DNA of 64,000 nt. Source: Ectobacillus sp042610425 (lineage in GTDB: Bacteria; Bacillota; Bacilli; Bacillales; Bacillaceae_G). The notes under the pieces were generated by a model, which saw only the letters and a list, made by a program, of their open reading frames with translations, had not been told where the DNA came from and made no database searches. Shown in pieces: positions 35,919 to 43,326 of this stretch. Positions within the stretch are counted from its first letter, which is position 1. Each line of letters starts with the position of its first letter. The DNA lies in contig NZ_JBGJZM010000001.1 of the NCBI RefSeq assembly GCF_042610425.1, positions 2,269,924 through 2,333,923 of the forward strand, given 5' to 3'. The translations under genes were made by a program, and so were the position numbers.

Positions 35919-36122
35919 ATGCCAAATCAACAATCTTCTAATCAGCTCGTCGTACCAGGCTCACAACCTGCGCTTGATTCGATGAAAAACGAAATTGCAC
36001 AAGAATTTGGAGTCACATTAGGCCCTGATGCAACGTCTCGTGCAAACGGTTCTGTCGGTGGGGAAATTACAAAACGCTTAGTTACAATGGCTCAGCAACA
36101 ACTGGGCGGTTATTCAAAATAA
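35919..36122 (+). CDS. Alpha/beta-type small acid-soluble spore protein
   Basis: This second SASP has 67 residues and starts MPNQQSSNQLVVPGSQPALD. From MKNEIAQEFG to LVTMAQQQ it is nearly identical to the minus-strand SASP, including the germination protease site, so both should bind spore DNA and be cleaved by GPR. AAAGGAGGAACGAGC precedes the ATG. A good SigG-type promoter lies upstream and two hairpins lie downstream. Confidence 0.95.
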   Translation: MPNQQSSNQLVVPGSQPALDSMKNEIAQEFGVTLGPDATSRANGSVGGEITKRLVTMAQQQLGGYSK

Positions 36123-36160
36123 AAAAAGATGACTCAATACGAGTTGAGTCATCGTATGAA

Positions 36161-36198
36161 ATAGGCCTTGTTGCATCCTTGCACAGGCCTATTTTTTA
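36161..36198. terminator. Terminator between SASP and yheH
   Basis: ATAGGCCT (36161-36168) pairs with AGGCCTAT (36185-36192), followed by TTTTTT on the plus strand. A separate 11-bp hairpin without a T run (GATGACTCAA and its complement, 36127-36153) precedes it. Confidence 0.75.
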
Positions 36199-36210
36199 CT
36201 TTACTGTAAT

Positions 36211-38214
36211 TTAGGAACCAGCAGCTTGCGTTTCATACATTTGATAGTACCGACCTTTTTTCTCCATAAGTTCATCATGTGAGCCACGTTCAACGATTTG
36301 TCCTCGTTCTAGCACAAGAATTTGGTCTGCTTGTTTAATCGTTGATAATCGGTGAGCAATCACAAAGGTTGTTCTTCCTTTTTTTAGTACATCTAATGCA
36401 CGCTGGATTACAGCCTCTGTTTCTGTATCCACACTCGCAGTTGCTTCATCCAAGATTAAGATAGCTGGATTAAATGCAAGTGCCCGTGCAAATGAAATAA
36501 GCTGTCGTTCTCCTGTGGAAAGTGTACTTCCCTTCTCAATTACCGGCTCATCTATCCCATTTGGTAACTGTGAAACAAACCGATTCGCACCTACCCTACT
36601 GAGTGCATGCTGCACCATATCTTTCGTTATCTTTTCGTTTTCTAAACTGACATTTGTAGCAATCGTTCCTGTAAATAGAAAGGGATCTTGTAAAACAATC
36701 CCCATGTGAGAACGAAGTGCCTGCTTTGACATTTCATTTATATTACGGTCATCAATCCGAATCTGTCCCTTTTGAAATTCGTAAAATCTAAACAAAATAT
36801 TCATAATACTACTTTTCCCTGATCCAGTATGCCCAACAAGAGCAATCGTCTCCCCTTGCTTTGCTTTAAATGAAATATCCTTTAAAACATAATCATACCC
36901 ATTGTAAGCAAAACATACATTCTTAAATTCAACATTTCCTATAGGACGAGGGGCTCTGTCGCTGCTTACCTCTATTCCCTCTTCATCAAGCAACTGGAAC
37001 ACACGCTCAGCTGATACTCTTGCTTGTTCCAAATTAGCAAGCTGATTAACCATTCCCGTAATTGGCGTGAATAACCGTGTTAAATAGTCAACAAATGCAT
37101 ATAACACACCTAAAGAAATGACGCCATTTGCACTAAGAGAAGCACCTCCAAAGTACCAAATTACCGAAACAAACGCTAAATTTCGCAATATGTTTACTAA
37201 ATTGTGTGAAGTAGCTGAATTTAAGCGAAGAAGCTTCGTCTGATACTGATAATAATCCTGATTTAACTTAGCAAACTCACGTTTCATTTGCTTCTCTTGT
37301 CGAAATGCTTGAATGATTGACATTCCTTGAATGCTTTCGTTAATCATTCCATTAATGTCAGATAGCTTCGAACGAACAAGATGATTATAGTGCGATGCAG
37401 CCTTTCGATACAACACAATCCAAATATATAAAATAGGAAGGATGATCAATGCTACACTAGCTAATTTCACATCCAGAAAGAAGAGAGCAATGAAAATACC
37501 TACTATATACATGGTGCTCTGGAAAAAGGTAGCTACAACCGTCACATACAACTCACGAATAGCTTCTGTATCATTGGTTACCCTCGATACAATTTTACCT
37601 GCTGGAAGATGATCAAAGTAGGAAATAGGTAACTTCTGAACATGCCTGAACACATCTTCTCTCATTTTCTGTATAACTCGATTCGCAGCTTTTTGCATAT
37701 ACAACTTTTGACCATAGGCAAATAGGGAAGCAACAAGAATAAGGACTAAATAACCTCCACCAAGAATAAGGATGCGAAATATTTCTGGCTTATAAAAGGA
37801 ATACAACTCATCTCCTGTCAATTTTTGAGCAGCATATGTTTGAACAGCATTTCCTTTGTGAACACTAATTTCTTGGTCAGTGGCTGTACGAGTTCCTTCA
37901 AATAAAATATGGCCATTAATCAAATAGAAATCTCGTTTCACTTGTACAAGTTGAATTTCTTTTCCCTTTGGCTCATTTTGCGTGAACCTGTCACCTCTCT
38001 TATAGAAACTTCCATTCATATATACAGCATCTTTCGTATTCTCTGTTTGAAAAAATGGTTGTTCAATCGATACAATATGCTGATCAATAATCTGCTTCGC
38101 TATAAAGGGACCTGTTAGCTCTGCTGCTACAGATATACTAAGCATTAAGAGTGCAGCTAACACAATTTCTTTAAAGGTCATCGTATATTGAATAAGACGT
38201 TTTCCTGTATTCAT
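36211..38214 (-). CDS. yheH: Heterodimeric multidrug ABC exporter subunit YheH (BmrD-like)
   Basis: This half-transporter of 667 residues has an N-terminal six-helix domain and a C-terminal ATPase: Walker A GHTGSGKSS, signature LSTGERQL, Walker B ILDEATASVD with the catalytic Glu present. Between the first two helices lies an insertion of about 100 residues (VYMNGSFYKRGDRF onwards) predicted outside the cell, as in BmrD. In B. subtilis YheI/YheH (BmrC/BmrD) exports drugs. ATG 38214 overlaps the yheI stop by ATGA, so the two subunits are made together. Confidence 0.92.
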   Translation of the reverse strand: MNTGKRLIQYTMTFKEIVLAALLMLSISVAAELTGPFIAKQIIDQHIVSIEQPFFQTENTKDAVYMNGSFYKRGDRFTQNEPKGKEIQLVQVKRDFYLINGHILFEGTRTATDQEISVHKGNAVQTYAAQKLTGDELYSFYKPEIFRILILGGGYLVLILVASLFAYGQKLYMQKAANRVIQKMREDVFRHVQKLPISYFDHLPAGKIVSRVTNDTEAIRELYVTVVATFFQSTMYIVGIFIALFFLDVKLASVALIILPILYIWIVLYRKAASHYNHLVRSKLSDINGMINESIQGMSIIQAFRQEKQMKREFAKLNQDYYQYQTKLLRLNSATSHNLVNILRNLAFVSVIWYFGGASLSANGVISLGVLYAFVDYLTRLFTPITGMVNQLANLEQARVSAERVFQLLDEEGIEVSSDRAPRPIGNVEFKNVCFAYNGYDYVLKDISFKAKQGETIALVGHTGSGKSSIMNILFRFYEFQKGQIRIDDRNINEMSKQALRSHMGIVLQDPFLFTGTIATNVSLENEKITKDMVQHALSRVGANRFVSQLPNGIDEPVIEKGSTLSTGERQLISFARALAFNPAILILDEATASVDTETEAVIQRALDVLKKGRTTFVIAHRLSTIKQADQILVLERGQIVERGSHDELMEKKGRYYQMYETQAAGS

Positions 38215-39965
38215 ACGCTCACCTCACTATCATGTCCATGTAGTTGTTGCCGTTCATACTGCTGTTTGTACCATCCATGTCCCTTCACTAACGCCCCATG
38301 GGTCCCTTTCTCTACTATATGTCCTTCGTCCATGACAAGTATTAAATCGGCATGACGTACTGCCGAAAGTCTATGGGTCGTAATAATGGTTGTTTTTCCC
38401 TTACGCTCCGTGCGAATTCCCTCTAATATCGTAGCTTCTGTACGGGAATCAACTGCCGAAAGTGAGTCATCTAGAATTAAAATTTCTGGATTTCCAATCA
38501 TCGCCCGTGCAATTGAAATTCTTTGTTTTTGACCACCAGATAAGGAAACTCCCTTTTCCCCAACAATCGTCTCCAATCCCTGCGGTAAAAACTCGATATC
38601 CTTTTCAAATGCAGCTAACTTAATTGCATGAGCAAAACCTGCTTCCGTTATATCCTGTACACCGAATAGAATATTTTCCTTTACCGTCTTTGAGAATAAT
38701 ATGTGCTCTTGAGGTACATACCCAATCCAGCTTAAGACATCCTGTATTTTAATTTTTTCGAGTGGAACACCAGAAATAGAAATAGTACCGTCCCCCAACG
38801 GATATTGCCGCAATAGTTGGCGAATTAGCGTTGTCTTTCCGCTTCCCGTTTTACCTACAATTCCTAATGTTTGCCCTCTTTTCAAGGAAAAACTAACATC
38901 CTCTAAACTATTAGAATGAGAAGAAGGATACGAAAAGGATACTTTCTCAAATGTTAGCATTGTCGGTTCAGCTACATGTATCGCTTCCTTCTCCTCTACA
39001 ACATCTGGCTTATATGAGAGCGTATTATTTACACGATCAATAGAAGCATTTCCGCGTTGCATTACATTGATTAGCTCGCCAATGGCAAACATTGGCCATA
39101 TCATCATCCCGAGATATACATTAAAGGAGACGAGTTCTCCCAATGTAACTTCATTTTGAAATACAAGAAACGCACCATAGACAAGCCCAATTAAGTAACT
39201 TATCCCGACAAGCATCTTAACCGTTGGCTCGAACAATGCATCAATTTTCGCTACTTCCATGTTTTTCGCATAGATGTCTTCAGCTAATGTATGAAATCGT
39301 CTCTCTTCTGCCGTTTCTTGCACATAAGCACGAATGGTGCGTACACCTGCAATCGACTCTAATACTTTATCATTCATATCTCCAAATGCATCCTGAGCAA
39401 TTGTAAAGCGCTTATGAAGTTTGTTTCCATATTTATTCATCGCATAAGCCATTAGAGGAAGCGGTAAAATGGCTGCAAACGTAAGCTTCCAACTAATCGT
39501 AACTCCCATCATAAACAAAATCGTTAGCATATACATGCTAGAATCCACTAATGTTAAAATTCCGAACCCTGCTGTATTGGAGATTGCTTTTAAATCATTT
39601 GTTGCCCGCGCCATTAAATCGCCCGTTCGGTTCCTCTGATAAAATGTCGGCGTCATCTTTATAAGATGATTGGTTAATTTTCCGCGCATCGTTTTTTCTA
39701 ACAAAAATGCTCCGCCAAATAAGTAATATTGCCAATAATATGTGGCAATATAGCCGACTATCATCACAAATAATAAGATTTCTAAGTAGGTCGCAATTCC
39801 TCCCGATGTTAAAACATCTGTTTTTATATCATCTATTGCCAATCCAATCACCTTTGGTGGAATGATTTCAACTATATTTACAAGAAGCAATAAGCCTACC
39901 GCTAGTGTATACCGCTTCCAATTTTCTTTAAAAAACCAAGATAACTTTTGTAACATTGATAGCAT
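38211..39965 (-). CDS. yheI: Heterodimeric multidrug ABC exporter subunit YheI (BmrC-like)
   Basis: This partner half-transporter has 584 residues: a six-helix domain, then Walker A GKTGSGKTT, signature LSGGQKQR and Walker B ILDDSLSAVD. The residue after the Walker B Asp is Asp instead of the catalytic Glu, the expected degenerate ATP site of this exporter class. AGGAGGGGATTTGAAGT precedes ATG 39965. The gene is the first structural gene after a leader containing a 28-codon peptide and two terminators, so its expression is probably induced by translation inhibitors. Confidence 0.92.
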   Translation of the reverse strand: MLSMLQKLSWFFKENWKRYTLAVGLLLLVNIVEIIPPKVIGLAIDDIKTDVLTSGGIATYLEILLFVMIVGYIATYYWQYYLFGGAFLLEKTMRGKLTNHLIKMTPTFYQRNRTGDLMARATNDLKAISNTAGFGILTLVDSSMYMLTILFMMGVTISWKLTFAAILPLPLMAYAMNKYGNKLHKRFTIAQDAFGDMNDKVLESIAGVRTIRAYVQETAEERRFHTLAEDIYAKNMEVAKIDALFEPTVKMLVGISYLIGLVYGAFLVFQNEVTLGELVSFNVYLGMMIWPMFAIGELINVMQRGNASIDRVNNTLSYKPDVVEEKEAIHVAEPTMLTFEKVSFSYPSSHSNSLEDVSFSLKRGQTLGIVGKTGSGKTTLIRQLLRQYPLGDGTISISGVPLEKIKIQDVLSWIGYVPQEHILFSKTVKENILFGVQDITEAGFAHAIKLAAFEKDIEFLPQGLETIVGEKGVSLSGGQKQRISIARAMIGNPEILILDDSLSAVDSRTEATILEGIRTERKGKTTIITTHRLSAVRHADLILVMDEGHIVEKGTHGALVKGHGWYKQQYERQQLHGHDSEVSV

Positions 39966-40051
39966 ACTTCAAATCCCCTCCTGTACATCTTTATCTACCC
40001 GCTATAACAAATTGGTTTCTTTTTATTTAACAGCAACAATTGGCGCAAAAC

Positions 40052-40085
40052 AAAAAAGGCGTACCACATCATTGTGCGGTATGCC
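40052..40085 (-). terminator. Second attenuator hairpin upstream of yheI
   Basis: On the minus strand GGCATACCGCACA pairs with TGTGGTACGCC (40073-40085 with 40058-40068; one mismatch and one G-U), followed by TTTTTT. It lies between the leader peptide and yheI, so it would stop transcription before the structural genes. Confidence 0.78.
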
Positions 40086-40095
40086 AAAATATGCA

Positions 40096-40132
40096 TAAAA
40101 AAGCGCACGTTTCATTACGCGAAACGCACGCT
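40096..40132 (-). terminator. First attenuator hairpin upstream of yheI
   Basis: A 12-bp stem with two G-U pairs (40121-40132 with 40102-40113; arm AGCGTGCGTTTC) is followed by TTTTTT on the minus strand, starting 24 bases after the leader-peptide stop. Confidence 0.85.
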
Positions 40133-40156
40133 TTCTGTCATAATTAATTAAGAAAA

Positions 40157-40243
40157 CTATTTAATCATGCGAAAAGTGGTTACGCGTTGCATATGATGTT
40201 TTACAAGTACGGTTTTTATCTTACCAACAACTGCACGATCCAT
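40157..40243 (-). CDS. Leader peptide of yheIH (BmrB-like position), 28 aa
   Basis: This short frame encodes MDRAVVGKIKTVLVKHHMQR and eight more residues ending FRMIK. AGGAGGTTGCGTGCT places a strong ribosome site before ATG 40243. It lies between a strong promoter and two terminator hairpins ahead of yheI. In B. subtilis the short gene bmrB holds the same place before bmrC-bmrD, and ribosome stalling on it relieves termination. The peptide here is basic and shorter than the roughly 54-residue BmrB, and I see no clear sequence likeness, so the role rests on position. Confidence 0.72.
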   Translation of the reverse strand: MDRAVVGKIKTVLVKHHMQRVTTFRMIK

Positions 40244-40282
40244 AGCACGCAACCTCCTTTTGACTATTTTTTTACATTTTAA

Positions 40283-40312
40283 ATTGTATAACTGTATAAA
40301 CTTTCCTGTCAA
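40283..40312 (-). promoter_or_regulatory. SigA promoter of the yheIH leader
   Basis: The -35 is a perfect TTGACA (complement of 40307-40312) and the -10 is TACAAT (complement of 40283-40288), spacing 18. It predicts a leader of about 310 nt before yheI. Confidence 0.78.
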
Positions 40313-40371
40313 TAGTGTTTTTTACAATTCGTTTGTTCACTCCAAAATAATATCCACTATTTTGTATCGTG

Positions 40372-40400
40372 TTGACACGGGTTGTTCACATTAGTATGCA
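40372..40400 (+). promoter_or_regulatory. Possible promoter of gapN
   Basis: A perfect -35 TTGACA (40372-40377) is followed after 17 bp by TATGCA, a weak -10. It is about 100 bp before the gapN start. Confidence 0.4.
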
Positions 40401-40503
40401 AAATTTGTGCCAATTTATCAACATGTGGATAAAACATTTGAATTTTTTTGCACAGACTACTACAATCACTTTATATTCACTTCATACAACTAGGAGGAAT
40501 TAT

Positions 40504-41937
40504 ATGAAAATGTATAAGTTTTATATAAATGGACAATGGCGCGAAAGCGAATCAAGTCAGACGATAGACATCAGATCACCATATCTTCACAAGATAATTG
40601 GACAAGTTCAAGCCATTACTAAACAAGAAGTTGATGAAGCCATTCAATCTGCAAAACTCGCACAAAAAAAATGGGCAGAAACTTCCCTGCAAGAACGAGC
40701 AAGTGTTTTATACAAATGGGCAGATGAATTAGTTAATATGCAAGATGAAATTGCAACGATTATAATGCAAGAAGTCGGTAAAGGCTATAATGATGCAAAA
40801 AAAGAAGCAGTTCGTACTGCTGACTTCATTCGATATACTGTAGGAGAAGCACTTCATATGAACGGTGAAAGTATGATGGGCGATAGCTTCCCTGGTGGAT
40901 CTCAATCAAAGCTTGCTGTCGTACAACGAGTTCCACTTGGCGTTATACTTGCCATTTCTCCTTTTAATTATCCCGTAAATCTCGCAGCTGCCAAACTCGC
41001 ACCTGCACTAATGGCTGGGAATGCTGTTATTTTCAAACCAGCTACTCAAGGATCAATTAGTGGGATTAAAATGATAGAAGCGTTGGATAAAGCAGGTTTT
41101 CCAGATGGACTTCTTAGTTTAGTTACTGGCCGTGGTTCTGTCATTGGTGACTACTTAGTGGAACACAGTGGAGTGGATATGGTATCGTTCACAGGTGGTA
41201 CAGAGACAGGACAGCATATTGCAAAAACGGTTAAAATGGTGCCACTCGTTCTCGAACTAGGTGGCAAGGATCCTGGAATCGTACGTGAAGATGCGGACTT
41301 ACAAGCTGCTGCGCAGCACATTAGCAGCGGAGCATTTTCATACTCTGGTCAACGCTGTACGGCTATTAAGCGCGTATTAGTTCATGAAACTGTTGCAGAT
41401 ACACTCGTTTCCCTTTTACATGAAGAAATCAGTAAACTTTCCGTTGGTTCTCCAGAAGAAAACAGCGTGATTGTACCACTCATTGATGATAAATCAGCTG
41501 ACTTTGTGCAAGGATTAATTGACGATGCCGTTGCAAAGGGAGCCACCATCATTATGGGAAATAAGCGAGAAGGTAATTTAATTTATCCTACCCTTATCGA
41601 TCATGTTACGGAAGATATGAGCATAGCATGGGAAGAACCGTTTGGACCTGTACTACCTATTATCCGCGTGTCTTCAGACGAGGAAGCCATTCGCATTGCA
41701 AATGAATCAGAATTCGGATTACAAGCAAGTGTATTTACAAAAGATATTAACCGTGCATTTTCTATTGCAAATAAAATAGAAGCAGGTTCCGTTCAAATTA
41801 ACGGTCGTACCGAAAGAGGTCCAGATCACTTCCCATTTTTAGGAGTAAAATCATCTGGTATGGGTGTACAAGGCATTCAAAAAAGTATTCTTTCTATGAC
41901 ACGTGAAAAAGTTACTGTCGTGAATATTACCGAGTAA
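40504..41937 (+). CDS. gapN: NADP-dependent non-phosphorylating glyceraldehyde-3-phosphate dehydrogenase
   Basis: GapN oxidises glyceraldehyde-3-phosphate straight to 3-phosphoglycerate and makes NADPH, bypassing ATP formation. It belongs to the aldehyde dehydrogenase superfamily: ISPFNYPVNLAAAKLAPAL, the catalytic Glu in LVLELGGKDPGIV, the nucleophile Cys in SYSGQRCTAIKR and WEEPFGPVLPIIRV. The frame is open from 40369, but AGGAGGAATTAT fixes ATG 40504, giving 477 residues, near the 479 of the B. cereus enzyme from memory. B. subtilis lacks gapN, so this is one of the features pointing to the B. cereus side. Confidence 0.94.
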   Translation: MKMYKFYINGQWRESESSQTIDIRSPYLHKIIGQVQAITKQEVDEAIQSAKLAQKKWAETSLQERASVLYKWADELVNMQDEIATIIMQEVGKGYNDAKKEAVRTADFIRYTVGEALHMNGESMMGDSFPGGSQSKLAVVQRVPLGVILAISPFNYPVNLAAAKLAPALMAGNAVIFKPATQGSISGIKMIEALDKAGFPDGLLSLVTGRGSVIGDYLVEHSGVDMVSFTGGTETGQHIAKTVKMVPLVLELGGKDPGIVREDADLQAAAQHISSGAFSYSGQRCTAIKRVLVHETVADTLVSLLHEEISKLSVGSPEENSVIVPLIDDKSADFVQGLIDDAVAKGATIIMGNKREGNLIYPTLIDHVTEDMSIAWEEPFGPVLPIIRVSSDEEAIRIANESEFGLQASVFTKDINRAFSIANKIEAGSVQINGRTERGPDHFPFLGVKSSGMGVQGIQKSILSMTREKVTVVNITE

Positions 41938-41942
41938 ATGAG

Positions 41943-41978
41943 AAAAAAACGAAGCGCCAGCAAGCGCTTCGTTTTTTG
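41943..41978. terminator. Terminator between gapN and the TerC-family gene
   Basis: ACGAAGCGC (41949-41957) pairs with GCGCTTCGT (41964-41972), flanked by an A run and a TTTTTT run, so it can work in both directions between convergent genes. Confidence 0.9.
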
Positions 41979-41985
41979 TTGTAGT

Positions 41986-42678
41986 CTACAGCGATTGCTG
42001 CTTACCGACATGGCTGACTTCTTTACTCGTATTCTTTTTCCAAATACCAAGAGCAACCACCCCAACTACAATGACAGCTTCAAATCCATATTTCACAAAG
42101 GAATTAGTAAAATATGTGGAAAGAAACGGCTCACCTACAATCATTTTTGAAGCAGTCCAAGCGAGTACACCAGCTCCTATGGTAATAATAATTGGAAAGC
42201 GATCGACAAACTTTAAGATAATCGTACTTCCCCAAACGACAATAGGAACAGAAATGAGTAGACCAAGTATGACTAATAATGGACTACCTTCAGAAGCACC
42301 TGCAACAGCAAGTACATTATCGAGTCCCATCAGCGCATCTGCAATAATAATCATTCGAATGGCTGCCCAAATACTTACCTCTGACGTTACCTCATGCTTT
42401 TTTTCTTCTACTAGTAACCTATATGCAATCCATATAAGTAACACTCCACCCACAAGAAGAAGACCTGGTATTTGGAGTAACCATACAACTACCAAAGTAG
42501 CAATTGCCCGAATAACGATAGCACCAAGCGACCCCCAAAAGATAACTTTCTTTTGGTCCTGTTTTGGTAAATTTCTAGCAGCCAATCCAATGACAATCGC
42601 ATTATCTCCCGCTAATACTAAATCAATAATCACAATAGACAATAGTGCCATTAATATCTCTGTTTGAAATAAATCCAT
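41986..42678 (-). CDS. TerC-family membrane protein, probable Mn2+ exporter
   Basis: This 230-residue protein has seven predicted membrane helices and the paired acidic motifs of TerC proteins: LVLAGDNAIVIGLAARNLP near residue 22 and ADALMGLDNVLAVAG near 115. Bacillus relatives (YceF, YkoY) export Mn2+, in part to metallate secreted enzymes. ATG 42678 follows AGGAGGAAATGAC; the frame's eight extra codons upstream are rejected. The gene is downstream of a DUF1232 gene and a yybP-ykoY riboswitch, a class that senses Mn2+, which strongly supports a role in manganese efflux. Confidence 0.9.
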   Translation of the reverse strand: MDLFQTEILMALLSIVIIDLVLAGDNAIVIGLAARNLPKQDQKKVIFWGSLGAIVIRAIATLVVVWLLQIPGLLLVGGVLLIWIAYRLLVEEKKHEVTSEVSIWAAIRMIIIADALMGLDNVLAVAGASEGSPLLVILGLLISVPIVVWGSTIILKFVDRFPIIITIGAGVLAWTASKMIVGEPFLSTYFTNSFVKYGFEAVIVVGVVALGIWKKNTSKEVSHVGKQQSL

Positions 42679-42750
42679 GTCATTTCCTCCTATTGTTTTC
42701 ATTTCTTATCTACTAATCCTTTTTGAAATGAATAGATTCTCAGTTCCTAA

Positions 42751-43029
42751 CTAGGAAAGCAATTGATACTTTTCTTGTAAATGTACCGGTGCCATTTTAA
42801 CAATTCCTTGTAAGATAAATAGAAAAATGGTCACATCATCAAGAAGACCAAATCCCATCAGAAAATCTGGAATAAGATCAAATGGAATGAGAAAATACCC
42901 TACCATACCTATAATAGAAAGTAATTTTCTTCTATTTGGTACTTCGGTTGATAGATAAAAATCTTTCAAAAATGGAAGAAATCTTCGAACATTCCATACA
43001 AACCGAATACGTTTCCAAGTATTATACAC
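42751..43029 (-). CDS. DUF1232 (YkvA-like) membrane protein
   Basis: This 92-residue protein has the DUF1232 core: a basic N-terminal stretch, then YFLIPFDLIPDFLMGFGLLDDVTIFLF, a hydrophobic hairpin with conserved acidic residues. Its function is unknown. The frame extends three codons upstream, but AGAGGTGAT lies there, so I prefer GTG 43029. It is the first gene after the Mn2+ riboswitch and 72 bp before the TerC-family gene, so it is probably expressed when manganese is high. A part in manganese homeostasis is inferred from this position only. Confidence 0.82.
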   Translation of the reverse strand: MYNTWKRIRFVWNVRRFLPFLKDFYLSTEVPNRRKLLSIIGMVGYFLIPFDLIPDFLMGFGLLDDVTIFLFILQGIVKMAPVHLQEKYQLLS

Positions 43030-43065
43030 GTTTATCACCTCTACTTATGTTATTTATCAAAACGT

Positions 43066-43096
43066 AAAAAGACCTAAGCCTGGATGGCCTAGGTCT
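43066..43096 (-). terminator. Second terminator after the Mn2+ riboswitch
   Basis: AGACCTAGGCC (complement of 43086-43096) pairs with GGCTTAGGTCT (complement of 43070-43080), followed by TTTTT. It comes after the riboswitch expression platform and before the DUF1232 gene. Confidence 0.75.
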
Positions 43097-43100
43097 TATA

Positions 43101-43144
43101 AAACGAAAAGACCTCTACCATCCTAACTAGAAGGTAAAGGTCTT
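43101..43144 (-). terminator. Expression-platform terminator of the Mn2+ riboswitch
   Basis: AGACCTTTACC (complement of 43133-43143) pairs with GGTAGAGGTCT (complement of 43109-43119), then TTTTCGTTTT. The left arm is the 3' strand of the aptamer, so closing P1 (AAAGG with CCTTT) when Mn2+ is bound would block this hairpin: an ON switch. Confidence 0.85.
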
Positions 43145-43230
43145 GCTAACAACAAAATCGTTGCCAACAAAGCCGAGGGATGCATCCCTGAACTGACGAC
43201 TTTGCTGCTAAAGCTACTCCCCTTTATATG
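43130..43230 (-). ncRNA. yybP-ykoY (Mn2+-sensing) riboswitch
   Basis: On the minus strand the conserved parts of this class appear in order: AAAGGGGAGTAGC at the 5' end, GTCGTCA, a variable arm with GGGATGCATCCC and CTCGGC, and GCAAGACCTTTACC at the 3' end. The 3' strand overlaps a terminator, the usual ON-switch design. The genes controlled encode a DUF1232 protein and a TerC-family protein, a common target of this riboswitch. Confidence 0.92.
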
Positions 43231-43248
43231 GGTATACAATTAACTATT

Positions 43249-43277
43249 ATATTATTGAAAATTCCAGATTGCGTCAA
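43249..43277 (-). promoter_or_regulatory. Promoter of the Mn2+ riboswitch transcript
   Basis: The -35 TTGACG (complement of 43272-43277) and -10 TAATAT (complement of 43249-43254) are 17 bp apart, placing transcription start shortly before the aptamer. Confidence 0.65.
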
Positions 43278-43326
43278 TGCTTTTATTTCATAAAACTAGG
43301 ATGTTTTACATCATCTTCGCACCTAC

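Noticed and set aside
42071..42667. Plus-strand frame of 198 codons
   Set aside because: It is the antisense shadow of the TerC-family gene; membrane-protein genes often leave long open frames opposite.
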